This document shows, piece by piece, positions 37,732 through 46,228 of a stretch of 61,997 bases of DNA. This DNA comes from Hyphomicrobiales bacterium (GTDB lineage Bacteria > Pseudomonadota > Alphaproteobacteria > Rhizobiales > Phreatobacteraceae), in NCBI GenBank assembly GCA_017304475.1, contig JAFKKV010000015.1, forward strand, positions 253,428 through 315,424. Reading direction: 5' to 3'. Under the pieces are notes generated by a model, which was not told the DNA's origin, searched no databases, and saw only the letters and a list, made by a program, of their open reading frames with translations. Numbering within the stretch: the first letter of the stretch is position 1; every line of letters starts with the position of its first letter. The position numbers were made by a program, and so were the translations under genes.

Positions 37732-38574
37732 ATGTTCAAGCGTGTCGCATTACCCATGGTCGCCTTAGCGGCCCTCACATCGGTCGGTGCGAAGGCGGCC
37801 GATCTCGGCGGAGCGGCGCTCCGAGGCTCGGAAGTCATTGCCGCGGCTCCCGACTATGTCGACAAGTGGAGCGGCTTCTATATCGGCGGCCAGGTCGGCC
37901 TGCAGTCGCAGCGCAATTGGGGCTCGCATAGCGACGCCACCAATTCGACCAGGCCCGACGGCAACGGCGTCCAGCACTACGATTTCGACTACGACTACGG
38001 CAAGACCAGCGTCAGCTACGGCCTGCATGCCGGCTATCAGCGCCTGTTCAATCAGGTCCTGTTCGGTGTGGAAGCCGATTTCGAAGGCCCGATGTCCGGC
38101 ATCTCGTCGTCCTGGTACAATTCGAACCCGGATTTCGGCGTCGGCAACCACTACCAGCAGCGGCTTCGTTCGAACTGGCAGGGTTCGGTGCGGGCCCGTA
38201 TCGGCTGGGTGCACAACGTCAAGACCCTGTTCTATCTGACCGGCGGTTTCGCCTTCGGCAATTTCAAGGCCTGTACCATTCTCAACGATTGCCAGGGCAA
38301 TGTCGGCCACGTCGTGAAATATACCTCGACGCGTGTCGGCTGGACGCTCGGTGCCGGTATCGAGCACAAGTTCTCGTATAACTGGTCGGCCCGCATCGAA
38401 TACCGCTACACCAATTACGGCTCGCGCAACTGCTTCGCGCAGGATGCCTGTTCCGTCAACGCGAACTCCTCCGACATCGGCAACCGTATCGAGACCCACG
38501 CGGTTCGGGTTGGCGTCAGCTATCTCTTCGGTGCGCCGCCGGTCGCGGTGGAGCCTATCGTCGCCCGCTACTGA
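37732..38574 (+). CDS. Omp25/31-like outer membrane beta-barrel protein
   Basis: A 280-residue protein with a 22-residue signal peptide cut after AKA (MFKRVALPMVALAAL...). The mature part has KWSGFYIGGQVGLQ near the start, alternating hydrophobic strands, VGWTLGAGIEHKFSYNWSARIEYRY and a terminal aromatic Tyr. It is the 8-stranded outer-membrane barrel family typical of Brucella, Bartonella and relatives. The four Cys include two in KACTILNDC that could form a disulfide. It has its own strong terminator and is inserted between rplI and dnaB. Confidence 0.9.
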   Translation: MFKRVALPMVALAALTSVGAKAADLGGAALRGSEVIAAAPDYVDKWSGFYIGGQVGLQSQRNWGSHSDATNSTRPDGNGVQHYDFDYDYGKTSVSYGLHAGYQRLFNQVLFGVEADFEGPMSGISSSWYNSNPDFGVGNHYQQRLRSNWQGSVRARIGWVHNVKTLFYLTGGFAFGNFKACTILNDCQGNVGHVVKYTSTRVGWTLGAGIEHKFSYNWSARIEYRYTNYGSRNCFAQDACSVNANSSDIGNRIETHAVRVGVSYLFGAPPVAVEPIVARY

Positions 38575-38635
38575 TCCCTCGCGGTCACGTTCGGGGCGGA
38601 GCGGGCCTTCACGGCCCGCCGGTCCCAACAAAAAA

Positions 38636-38662
38636 CGCCCGGCTTCGCAGCCGGGCGTTTTT
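38636..38662. terminator. Bidirectional rho-independent terminator
   Basis: CGCCCGGCT (38636-38644) pairs with AGCCGGGCG (38649-38657) over a TCGC loop, followed by five T and preceded by six A. It can therefore stop both the outer-membrane-protein transcript and the convergent rplI transcript. Confidence 0.93.
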
Positions 38663-38716
38663 CTTTCTGGCGACCCGGCCGCCCGAGGGGCAGCCGGCAT
38701 CGACAAGCGAAGGGGC

Positions 38717-39283
38717 TCAGCCCTCGCCCTGGCCGGCTTCGCCGGCATCCATGAACTCTTCCGGATTGAAGGTCTCGAAGGTCGGCTCTTCGGCGCGCTG
38801 GGTCAGGTCTTCACCATGGACCTGACGCTCGGCCTCGCCGACCGAACGGGCGACGTTGACGGTGACATGGGCGTCGACTTCCGGGTGCAGGGCGATCGTC
38901 ACCTTGTGCAGGCCGATGGCCTTGATCGGGGTGTCGAGCTGGATCATCGCGCGGGCGACCGTCACGCCGCCCTCGGTGATCACCTCGGCGAGATCGCGGG
39001 CCGACACCGAGCCATAGAGGTGACCGGTCTCGCCGGCCTGGCGGATGATCACATAGGTGTTGCCGTCGAGCTGGGCGGCGACGCCTTCGGCATCCTTCTT
39101 CAGTTCGAGGTTATGCGCCTCGAGCTGGACCTTCATGGTCTCGAACTTCTTGCGGTTGGCCTCGGTCGCGCGGAGAGCCTTGCCCTGGGTCAGCAGGTAG
39201 TTGCGGGCATAACCCGGCTTCACCTTCACGACTTCGCCCATCTGGCCAAGCTTGGCCACGCGCTGCAGCAGAATCACGTCCAT
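38717..39283 (-). CDS. rplI: 50S ribosomal protein bL9
   Basis: A 188-residue bL9, longer than the ~150 residues of E. coli because of an acidic C-terminal tail ([20 protein letters not shown]). The N-terminal domain [29 protein letters not shown] is fully conserved. ATG 39283 has AGGAG 7 bases upstream and is preferred over TTG 39289. It follows the DUF2232 gene in the S6-S18-DUF2232-L9 operon. Confidence 0.96.
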   Translation of the reverse strand: MDVILLQRVAKLGQMGEVVKVKPGYARNYLLTQGKALRATEANRKKFETMKVQLEAHNLELKKDAEGVAAQLDGNTYVIIRQAGETGHLYGSVSARDLAEVITEGGVTVARAMIQLDTPIKAIGLHKVTIALHPEVDAHVTVNVARSVGEAERQVHGEDLTQRAEEPTFETFNPEEFMDAGEAGQGEG

Positions 39284-39313
39284 GTTCAATCTCCTCGTAG
39301 TGTCAGGTGCATG

Positions 39314-40264
39314 TCATGTGTTGGAGGGAGCCGAGGGGGGCGCCTGGCGCTTGGCCCTCAGGTTGAAAAGCACGTCGGCGAGGCCGGCGAGTGCGACGAA
39401 GATCATCGGCCAGCCGATGATGAAGGTCAGGGCGTAGAGCAGCCCGAGCGCGAAGCCGCGCATGCTCCAGCCGCGCGTCACGTCATGGGCGAGCGCATAG
39501 CCGGCCAGCGCGAACACCGCGAGGCCGACGGCCGTCACAATGATGCCGACATGGCCGACGATGCCGGTGGCAAACGACGCCAGGGTCCCCGCGAGCAGGG
39601 CGACGGCCGTCCAGCGGGGCAGCCGCATCGACGGCAGGTCCGGCCAGGGCCGCGCGAGCTTGCCCGAGGCACGGACGATCCGGCCGGCGACGAACAGGTT
39701 GAGCGCCGTGACGAACGTCCAGACGATGGCGGCGGCGACCGGCACCGCGGCGGTCATGAATGCGGCGAGCATCGCCTGGGTCTCGCCGTCGACCGAGGTC
39801 ATCTGGCGCAGCGTCTGGTCGACGGCCGCGCGCAGCGAGGTCTGATAGGCCTCGAAATCGAAGCCGAACAGCACGGCCATGCCGAACAGGGTGAGCGCCA
39901 CCGCGCCGGCGCCGATGACCGCGAGCAGCAGGCCGGGCGGGCACCATTCCACCGCATCGGGGTCGGCTGCGGTCGGTGCCGGGCGCGTGGAGAGCGCCAG
40001 AAAGGCCAGGATCCAGGCGGGCAGCCCGATCGAGAAGAAGAAGAACAGGCCAAGCTGCGAACGCAGCGCCAGCGACAAGGCGAGCGCGCCGATCGTGCTG
40101 GCGAAGGCGCCGGCATAGTGGCCCCAGCCGAGGCCTGCGATCAGCACGGGAAGGGCCGCGAAATAGAACAGGACAATAGCCAGCGGGTTCCCCGACGCGA
40201 GTGTCGCGAAGAGGAGGGCGGACGCCAGTCCGGCGCCGAAAGCAATGGCGAGGGTCGGTCCCAT
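39314..40264 (-). CDS. DUF2232 integral membrane protein
   Basis: A 316-residue protein with about eight membrane segments, matching the DUF2232 (YybS-like) family that lies between rpsR and rplI in many alphaproteobacteria. There is no known enzymatic motif. ATG 40264 starts directly at the first membrane segment (MGPTLAIAFGAGLASALLF). Its constant position in a ribosomal operon is well known, but its function is not. Confidence 0.85.
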   Translation of the reverse strand: MGPTLAIAFGAGLASALLFATLASGNPLAIVLFYFAALPVLIAGLGWGHYAGAFASTIGALALSLALRSQLGLFFFFSIGLPAWILAFLALSTRPAPTAADPDAVEWCPPGLLLAVIGAGAVALTLFGMAVLFGFDFEAYQTSLRAAVDQTLRQMTSVDGETQAMLAAFMTAAVPVAAAIVWTFVTALNLFVAGRIVRASGKLARPWPDLPSMRLPRWTAVALLAGTLASFATGIVGHVGIIVTAVGLAVFALAGYALAHDVTRGWSMRGFALGLLYALTFIIGWPMIFVALAGLADVLFNLRAKRQAPPSAPSNT

Positions 40265-40452
40265 CGTCAGCTGTCCCGCTCGATCCCGAGGGTTAGGGGG
40301 ATTCACCCCAACTTCAGCCGTGACGGGGCATCCGTCCGGCCGACGATCATTCGTCAACTTGGCAGTACCGGTGGGGCGTCGGCCGTCCCACCGGCAATCT
40401 CAGGACGCGATCGAACGATCGCGTCGCGTGATCAAGTGATCACGTCACGTGA

Positions 40453-40710
40453 TCACTTGATCACGTAGGGCAGAAGGCCGAGGAAGCGGGCGCGCTTGAT
40501 CGCCTGGGCGAGCTCGCGCTGCTTCTTGGCGGAAACCGCCGTGATGCGCGACGGCACGATCTTGCCGCGCTCGGAAATGTAGCGCTGCAGCAGGCGCACG
40601 TCCTTGTAATCGATCACCGGAGCATTCGGACCGGAGAACGGGCAGGTCTTGCGACGGCGGAAGAAGGGACGGCGGGCGCCGCCACCGGTCGAGGTCGATG
40701 CGGACGTCAT
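40453..40710 (-). CDS. rpsR: 30S ribosomal protein bS18
   Basis: An 85-residue bS18 with [27 protein letters not shown] and [23 protein letters not shown]. It starts at ATG 40710, two bases after the rpsF stop, with GGAGGA overlapping the end of rpsF, so the two are translationally coupled. Its product partners with bS6 in the ribosome. Confidence 0.97.
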   Translation of the reverse strand: MTSASTSTGGGARRPFFRRRKTCPFSGPNAPVIDYKDVRLLQRYISERGKIVPSRITAVSAKKQRELAQAIKRARFLGLLPYVIK

Positions 40711-40712
40711 GC

Positions 40713-41234
40713 TCACTCCTCCGTCACAACGGCTTCGGCACCGGCTTCGACGTCGCCGCCGTCACGGTCACGAAAACGGCGGGCACCGCCGCCGCCGCCG
40801 CCGCTGCGGTCACCGCCGCCGCCGCCAAATCCACGGTCACGACCGCCGCCGAAGCCGCCGCCGCCACCGAAGCCACGGTCGCCGAAGCCGCGCTCGCCGC
40901 GGTCGTCGCGATCACGCTTCTGCAGCATGGCCGACTGGCCCTCCTCGAGAGCCTCCACCTTGATCGTCATGAAGCGCAGGATGTCTTCATTGATCGACAT
41001 CTGACGCTCCATCTCGGCGACCGCGGCGTGCGGCGCGTCGATGTTCATCAGCGTGTAATGAGCCTTGCGGTTCTTGCGGATCCGGAACGCGATCGACTTC
41101 AGCCCCCAGGACTCGGTCTTGGCAACCGAGCCGCCATTGGCTTCGATGACGTCCTTGTACTGCGTCGCAAGCGCTTCCGCCTGCTGCGCAGTCACATCCT
41201 GGCGCGCCAGGAATACGTGTTCATAGAGAGGCAT
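40713..41234 (-). CDS. rpsF: 30S ribosomal protein bS6 with Gly/Arg-rich extension
   Basis: A 173-residue bS6. Residues 1-105 are the conserved fold ([45 protein letters not shown]). Residues about 106-160 are an extension of Asp-Arg and Gly runs ([22 protein letters not shown]), ending in an acidic tail. Long tails on bS6 are seen in this order, but this one resembles an RGG-type RNA-binding segment. It is first gene of the operon and has a possible regulatory leader. Confidence 0.95.
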   Translation of the reverse strand: MPLYEHVFLARQDVTAQQAEALATQYKDVIEANGGSVAKTESWGLKSIAFRIRKNRKAHYTLMNIDAPHAAVAEMERQMSINEDILRFMTIKVEALEEGQSAMLQKRDRDDRGERGFGDRGFGGGGGFGGGRDRGFGGGGGDRSGGGGGGARRFRDRDGGDVEAGAEAVVTEE

Positions 41235-41236
41235 TC

Positions 41237-41300
41237 GGCCTGTCTCCTGGTTCGAAACACCGCTTCTTCGGCGCGAAGCCCCTCAAGCCCTGGACAGGCC
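41237..41300 (-). promoter_or_regulatory. Candidate rpsF leader structure
   Basis: In the rpsF transcript GGCCTGTC (complement of 41293-41300) can pair with GACAGGCC (complement of 41237-41244), which lies between the AGGAG ribosome binding site and the start codon. An inner hairpin CTTCG/CGAAG forms within the enclosed leader. This would mask translation initiation, as expected for S6:S18 feedback, but I cannot match it to the published leader consensus. Confidence 0.4.
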
Positions 41301-41536
41301 CGACAGAATTCTCGAAGGCGGAGACACCGGATGACGAGGGGTTTAAAGATCCTCTGCAGGCAAGCCTGCCACCCGTTCAGCCACCAGCCGATCGAAGCGA
41401 AGGCGGCCTTATACGCGAAAACGCCGGGGGTTCAAGGGTAAAGCGCATATAGGGCGCGCGAGGACGGCCTCGATGGAGAAAGACGCGGCGGATGGGGCCG
41501 AGCCGGGGAGGGCGCCGCGTGGCGCCGTCCCCACCG

Positions 41537-41645
41537 CGTCTTGGCCGGGAAGGCCTGGCTGGCCCGCGCCCCTTCCTTCATAGCCGGCCTTCTATGGCCT
41601 CGCCAAACGAAGTCGTGGATGGCCGGGACAAGCCCGGCCAAGACG
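41537..41645. repeat. Dispersed inverted-repeat element, copy 5
   Basis: Right arm 41614-41645 is a good copy (cgtggatggccgggacaagc... ending caagacg). The left arm 41537-41564 (cgtcttggccgggaaggcc) is degenerate. They are about 50 bp apart, just beyond the stop of the COG0523 gene. Confidence 0.7.
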
Positions 41646-41706
41646 CGGCGATCGGCCTTTTGCCTCCGGCCCGTCGTCCGCGGCCCTCTTCGCCGGCCCA
41701 TTCACG

Positions 41707-42939
41707 TCAGGCGGCGTCGGCCTCGCTGCGCCAGGCCGGGAAGGGGTCGGCGAGCCCCGCATGCTCGGCGGCGTCGAAGCGTGTCGCCGAGGCCCGGCCG
41801 ACCAGGCAGTCGTCGAGCGCGGCGCGCATGCGCTGCTCATCAAGGCCTGTTCCGATGAACACCAGCTCCTGGCGCCGGTCGCCATAGACCGGGTGCCAGT
41901 GCCGCTTCAGCATGGCGCGCCACTCGTCGCTGTCGGGCCAGCGCGCCCTAGGCACGGCGATCCACCAGAAGCCCATGGCGGAGGTCCGGCAGACCGCGCC
42001 GGCGATCGACAGCTCGCCGCACCAGTTCGGCCGGGTGGCGAGCCAGAAATGCCCCTTGGCCCGGATCAGCCCCGGCCAGGTCGCCTTCAGGAAGGCGTCG
42101 AACTTCACCGGATCGAGCGGCCGGGCGGCACGATAGACGAAGGAGGATATGCCGTATTCCTCGGTCTCCGGCACATGATCCTTGAAGCCGTAGAGTTCCT
42201 TCGCCCACAAGGGATGGGTCTCGGCGGCCTCCTTGTCGAAGCGGCCGGTGTCGAGCACGTCGGCGAGCGCCACCTTGGCGAAATCGGTCTTGACGACGAG
42301 GGCGTCGGGATTGAGCGCGCGAACCACCTTCTCGACGAGCGCGAGCTGGCCGGGCCGCACGTCGGAGGTCTTGTTGACGATCACCACGTCGGCGAATTCG
42401 ATCTGGTCGGTGAGGAGGTCGGCCAGGGTCCGGTCGTCGCCGTCGCCCGCGGTCTCGCCCCGATCGGCCAGCATGTCGTGGCCGCTGAAGTCCTTCACCA
42501 GGTTGATCGCGTCGACGACGGTCACCATGCAGTCGAGCCGCGCGATATCCTCCAGCGCCTCGCCGTCTTCCGATCGGAACGAGAAGGTCGCTGCGATCGG
42601 CAGGGGCTCGGCGATGCCGGTACCTTCGATCAGCAGGTAGTCATATCGGCCGGTCTCAGCGAGCTGCCTGACCTCGCTCAGGAGATCGTCGCGCAGCGTG
42701 CAGCAGATGCAGCCATTGGTCATCTCGACGAGCCGCTCGTCGGTGCGCGACAGGTTGGCGCCGCCGTCGCGGACGAGGTCGGCGTCGATATTCACCTCCG
42801 ACATGTCGTTGACAATGACCGCGACGCGGCGGCCCTCGCGGTTGTTCAGGATGTGGTTCAGCAGCGTCGTCTTGCCCGCACCGAGGAAGCCGGAGAGCAC
42901 GGTGACGGGCAGGCGCTTGTCGGAGGGATCGGCGGGCAT
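41707..42939 (-). CDS. COG0523/CobW-family GTPase, ZigA-type zinc metallochaperone
   Basis: A 410-residue G3E GTPase. The P-loop is GFLGAGKTT (residues 17-25), and the metal-binding CxCC motif is GCICC with Cys77, 79 and 80. NKTSD is the guanine motif, and the C-terminal CobW domain (GHFWLATRP) is complete. A Zur box overlaps the promoter, so it is expected to rise under zinc starvation, like the ZigA and ZagA proteins that deliver zinc to client enzymes. GGAG lies about 5 bases before ATG 42939. It is a lone gene, without znuABC nearby. Confidence 0.92.
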   Translation of the reverse strand: MPADPSDKRLPVTVLSGFLGAGKTTLLNHILNNREGRRVAVIVNDMSEVNIDADLVRDGGANLSRTDERLVEMTNGCICCTLRDDLLSEVRQLAETGRYDYLLIEGTGIAEPLPIAATFSFRSEDGEALEDIARLDCMVTVVDAINLVKDFSGHDMLADRGETAGDGDDRTLADLLTDQIEFADVVIVNKTSDVRPGQLALVEKVVRALNPDALVVKTDFAKVALADVLDTGRFDKEAAETHPLWAKELYGFKDHVPETEEYGISSFVYRAARPLDPVKFDAFLKATWPGLIRAKGHFWLATRPNWCGELSIAGAVCRTSAMGFWWIAVPRARWPDSDEWRAMLKRHWHPVYGDRRQELVFIGTGLDEQRMRAALDDCLVGRASATRFDAAEHAGLADPFPAWRSEADAA

Positions 42940-42953
42940 GAGGGCTCCAAGAA

Positions 42954-42970
42954 ATGTTATGATATAACAT
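42954..42970. promoter_or_regulatory. Zur box upstream of the COG0523 gene
   Basis: ATGTTAT-GAT-ATAACAT is a perfect 7-bp inverted repeat 15-31 bp upstream of the start codon. It is preceded by GAA, which fits the alpha- and gammaproteobacterial Zur consensus GAAATGTTATnnTATAACATttc at nearly every position. It is a striking AT-rich island in GC-rich DNA. It predicts zinc-dependent repression of the downstream gene. Confidence 0.88.
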
Positions 42971-43317
42971 AGCTTGATTGAGCGCGGCGTCGCAAGACCT
43001 GACCCGCGGGACGTGAACGAGCGCGGGCGAAGTCGCCCGCGCGATCGCCGACATTCTCTACGTCACCCCCGGCGAGCCAGAGCAGAAGCCCCTGCTTCTG
43101 CGGAGGCGAGGGAAGGGGGACCAGGAGTTACCGGGCCCAGTCCTCGACGTCGCGAAATCACTTGAATTATGAGCTGAGAGCGCGGCCCGTTGGCTCCTGG
43201 TCCCCCTTCCCCTCGCTTCGCTCGGCCGGGGGTGACGTCCTGTGCTCGCGCGACGCGCTGCGCCAAGCCAGCAAGACTGCCGGCGGCATGGCATGCCGCC
43301 GGCAAGTCGCAACCGAT
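42971..43317. other. Intergenic region between COG0523 and creatininase genes
   Basis: The Zur site lies at its left edge. The rest contains a large imperfect inverted repeat (43060-43238) and no supported gene. The divergence of codon pattern and absence of family signatures argue against the short frames present. Confidence 0.6.
43060..43238. repeat. Large imperfect inverted repeat
   Basis: Left half 43060-43127 begins acgtcacccccggcgagc and ends gggaccaggag. Right half 43194-43238 begins ctcctggtcccccttccc and ends ccgggggtgacgt. The outer ends and the inner ~21 bp of each arm pair well, while the left arm has an extra small hairpin (AGAAGC/GCTTCT at 43084-43099). The loop is 66 bp. It resembles other dispersed hairpin repeats rather than an insertion-sequence end. 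Confidence 0.7.
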
Positions 43318-44145
43318 TTAGCGCCCGGCCAGGATCGCCCTGATCTGGTTCGTCGCCGCGTCGATCCGGATTGCCAGGAGCGCCGCGCCGCGGTCGGCCG
43401 ATGCCCGGCTCGGGTCGCCGCTCGCGCCCATCTGGCGCAAGCTGCCGGGCAGGCCCTGCAAGCGGTCGAGCATGACACCGGAGGGATACACCGCCATCAG
43501 TTCGGACGTGTCGATCAGGCCGGCATGGAAGCCGATCGTCGCGGTGCTTTCGCCCTGAGCCTCGAGCAGCCGGTTCTGTTCGCGATCCTCGTAATAGCGG
43601 TCGACCTGGGCGACCAGGATGCCGTCGCGCGCCCATTCCAGGCTGAGCGCGGCGGCGACCCGGGCCTGGACCGCCTGGCTCGGCCCGTGATCGCCGATGA
43701 ACAGGATGGTCTTGAAGCCGGCCGTCTTGAGGCTTCTGGCTATGCCGTCGAGCAATTGCTCGAACACCGGCTCGCGCAGGCCGATCGTCCCGGGAAGCTG
43801 CATGTTGTCGGTCGGCGGCGCGTAATCGCCCTGCGGCACGAAAGAGACGACCGGCGCGACCAGGGTCCGGCCGAGCTTGCCGGCGATCGCGCGGGCAGCA
43901 TGGCCGACAATATGATCATGCTTGTTCAGCACCATATGCGGGCCGTTCTGCTCGACACCGCCGGTGGGCACGATGACAGTTGTGAAACCGTTCTGAAGGG
44001 CGCTCATCACCTCCATCCAGGTCATGTCCTGCAGGGCGGTCGTCTGCGGCACCGGCGTGGCCAGCGTCCGCACGGCATTGCCGGTGCCGAGCCCGACGAC
44101 CAGGACGACGACCAGCGCAAGCCGGGAGGACAGGCGAGCGAGCAA
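43318..44145 (-). CDS. Secreted creatininase-family protein
   Basis: A 275-residue protein of the creatininase family (metal-dependent amidohydrolases). A signal peptide is visible (SRLALVVVLVVGLGTGNAV, likely cut near residue 30). The metal-site motifs follow: GVEQNGPHMVLNKHD, GDHG and HAGLIDTS, where creatininase has HAG..ETS, so a Glu is replaced by Asp. Most family members are cytoplasmic, so export is notable. The start is TTG with GGAG 7 bases upstream. Substrate unknown: no creatine genes are nearby. Confidence 0.82.
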   Translation of the reverse strand: MLARLSSRLALVVVLVVGLGTGNAVRTLATPVPQTTALQDMTWMEVMSALQNGFTTVIVPTGGVEQNGPHMVLNKHDHIVGHAARAIAGKLGRTLVAPVVSFVPQGDYAPPTDNMQLPGTIGLREPVFEQLLDGIARSLKTAGFKTILFIGDHGPSQAVQARVAAALSLEWARDGILVAQVDRYYEDREQNRLLEAQGESTATIGFHAGLIDTSELMAVYPSGVMLDRLQGLPGSLRQMGASGDPSRASADRGAALLAIRIDAATNQIRAILAGR

Positions 44146-44296
44146 TCGGTTTCTCCGCGGATCTCTCGACAGGTGACGGATCTGCCTAACATCGCTTGTT
44201 TAAGAAACCGCCTTGTTCCGAAGCCCGGTCCCTAACGGCATCTTAACGCGGCCGCGCTTCAATCGGCCGATTCCATCAGGCAGGGACCACGGGCTC

Positions 44297-45172
44297 ATGG
44301 ATATCCTCTGGGCGATCATCGCGCGGCTCGGCGAAGTGCTGATAGTCCAATTGCCCTGGGCGATCGGACTGGCCGCCATGTTCACGGTGCTCGCCATCTT
44401 TTCCAGCCAGACCTGCAATCCCGGCAAACCCTGGTGGAAGAATCGCGGCCTGCTCACCGACGCCGAATACGGCCTGATCCTGCCGATCGTGATGCCCTAT
44501 CTGCGCGTCTGCCTGATCATCCTGGTGGTGGCGATCGCGCGCGGCTCGGCCAGCGACGACGACATCGTCGACTTCATGCAGAACGGCCGGGGCCCGGTGA
44601 GCCATTTGCCGCTCTGGGGGCAGGCCATCTTCTATCTGCTGGCGACCGACTTCCTGCTGTATTGGAGCCACCGGCTGTTTCACGGCATGCATCTCTGGCC
44701 GTTCCACGCGGTGCATCATTCGTCCGAGGACGTCGACTGGACCTCCGCCTATCGGTTCCACCCGGTCAATACGCTGCTGGGGCCGACGCTGGTCAATCTC
44801 ATCATGATCGGGCTGGGCGTGTCGCCGGTGGTCATGGTAGCCCTGGTGCCGTTCGACATCGTCACCGCGGCCTTCGTGCACAGCAATCTGAAGTGGACGC
44901 TCGGGCCGCTCAAATATGTCTTCGCGACGCCGGTCTTCCATCGCTGGCACCACAGCCATCCCGACGACGGCGGCATGATGAACTATGCCCCGACCTTCGC
45001 GTTCTGGGATGTCATGTTCGGCACGTTCTACATGCCGAACGGCAAGCTGCCGCAGGAATACGGCACTTTCGATCCGGACTTCCCGAAGGACTTCGCCGGC
45101 CAGATCATCGTGCCGTTCAAGCAGTTCTTCCAAAGCTTCCGAAGCAAGCCGAAAACGCCTCAGGACGTCTGA
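44297..45172 (+). CDS. Sterol-desaturase / fatty acid hydroxylase family protein
   Basis: A 291-residue integral membrane di-iron oxygenase. The three His clusters HRLFH, HAVHH and HRWHHSH are present with the usual spacing, between about five hydrophobic segments. Bacterial relatives hydroxylate lipids or hopanoids or act on ether lipids; the substrate here is not determined. ATG 44297 starts at the first membrane segment (MDILWAIIARL) and is preferred over an unconserved upstream extension. It is divergent from the creatininase gene and 100 bp before fabD. Confidence 0.86.
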   Translation: MDILWAIIARLGEVLIVQLPWAIGLAAMFTVLAIFSSQTCNPGKPWWKNRGLLTDAEYGLILPIVMPYLRVCLIILVVAIARGSASDDDIVDFMQNGRGPVSHLPLWGQAIFYLLATDFLLYWSHRLFHGMHLWPFHAVHHSSEDVDWTSAYRFHPVNTLLGPTLVNLIMIGLGVSPVVMVALVPFDIVTAAFVHSNLKWTLGPLKYVFATPVFHRWHHSHPDDGGMMNYAPTFAFWDVMFGTFYMPNGKLPQEYGTFDPDFPKDFAGQIIVPFKQFFQSFRSKPKTPQDV

Positions 45173-45272
45173 TCTTTTCTCCGCCCGGACCGGTCGCCGG
45201 GGCGGTTGCGCTTGACTCTTGCGCGACCCGATGCGAGTTCGCCGCCACTTCGAAGCGGCGCGCGAGGGTTCC

Positions 45273-46217
45273 ATGTCCATTGCTTTCACCTTTCCTGGCC
45301 AGGGCAGCCAGGCTGTCGGCATGGGCAAGGCCCTGGCCGACGCCTTTCCCGCCGCACGCGCGGTGTTCGCCGAGGTGGATGACGCGCTCGGCGAAAAACT
45401 GTCGGCGACCATCTGGGATGGCCCGATCGAGACGCTGACGCTGACCGAGAATGCCCAGCCGGCGCTGATGGCTGTCTCGCTCGCGACCCTTCGCGCGCTC
45501 GAAGCCGAGGCCGGGCTGAACCTCGCCCGCGACGTCGCCTATGTCGCCGGCCATTCGCTCGGCGAATATTCCGCGCTTGCCGCCGCCGGCAGCTTCTCGA
45601 TCGGCGATGCCGCACGCCTCCTGCGCATTCGCGGCAAGGCGATGCAGGCGGCGACCCCGGTCGGCGTCGGCGCCATGGCCGCCATTCTCGGCCTGGACTT
45701 CGATGCCGTGGTGGCGGTGGCAGCGGATGCCGCCGAGGGCGAGGTCTGCCAGGCCGCCAATGACAATGGCGGTGGCCAGGTGGTCATTTCCGGGCATAAG
45801 GCGGCGGTCGAGCGCGCCTGCGAACTGGCCAAGGCGCGCGGCGCCAAGCGCGCCATACCGCTGCCGGTCTCCGCGCCGTTCCATTGCGCCTTGATGAAGC
45901 CCGCCGCCGACGCCATGGCGGAAGCGCTCGCAACGGTGCCGGCCAAGGCCCCGGTCGTGCCTGTCGTCGCCAACGTCCTGGCCCAGCCGATTTCCGATCC
46001 GGCCGAGATCACCAGGCGGCTGATCGAGCAGGTCACCGGCACGGTGCGCTGGCGCGAATGCGTCGCCGCCATGGCCGGGCTCGGGGTCACCACCTTTTAT
46101 GAGGTCGGCGCGGGCAAGGTGCTGTCCGGCCTGGTCAAGCGCATTGCCGACGGTGCCACCGGCAGCGCCATCGGCTCCCCCGACGATATTGCCGCCTTCA
46201 AGGCTTCGCGCGGATAA
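45273..46217 (+). CDS. fabD: Malonyl-CoA:ACP transacylase FabD
   Basis: A 314-residue enzyme transferring malonyl from CoA to ACP. The nucleophile is S95 in GHSLGEYSAL, the partner His is in SAPFHCALM, and the start MSIAFTFPGQGSQAVGMG is conserved. GAGGG precedes ATG 45273. It opens the type II fatty acid synthesis cluster fabD-fabG-acpP-fabF, with fabG starting 11 bp after its stop. Confidence 0.97.
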   Translation: MSIAFTFPGQGSQAVGMGKALADAFPAARAVFAEVDDALGEKLSATIWDGPIETLTLTENAQPALMAVSLATLRALEAEAGLNLARDVAYVAGHSLGEYSALAAAGSFSIGDAARLLRIRGKAMQAATPVGVGAMAAILGLDFDAVVAVAADAAEGEVCQAANDNGGGQVVISGHKAAVERACELAKARGAKRAIPLPVSAPFHCALMKPAADAMAEALATVPAKAPVVPVVANVLAQPISDPAEITRRLIEQVTGTVRWRECVAAMAGLGVTTFYEVGAGKVLSGLVKRIADGATGSAIGSPDDIAAFKASRG

Positions 46218-46228
46218 GAGGTGCTTCC

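Larger units (their letters stand above)
41235..41706. other. Intergenic region between COG0523 gene and rpsF
   Basis: These 472 bp separate two co-directional genes. The right end holds a dispersed repeat pair and the left end the candidate rpsF leader and promoter. No extra gene is supported. Confidence 0.6.

Noticed and set aside
43060..43238. Inverted repeat as the ends of an insertion sequence
   Set aside because: There is no transposase between the arms, the enclosed loop is only 66 bp, and no target-site duplication is evident.
43058..43636. Minus-strand open frame covering the large inverted repeat
   Set aside because: It runs through the end of the creatininase gene in another frame and through the inverted repeat, and has Arg/Gly/Pro-rich shadow composition.
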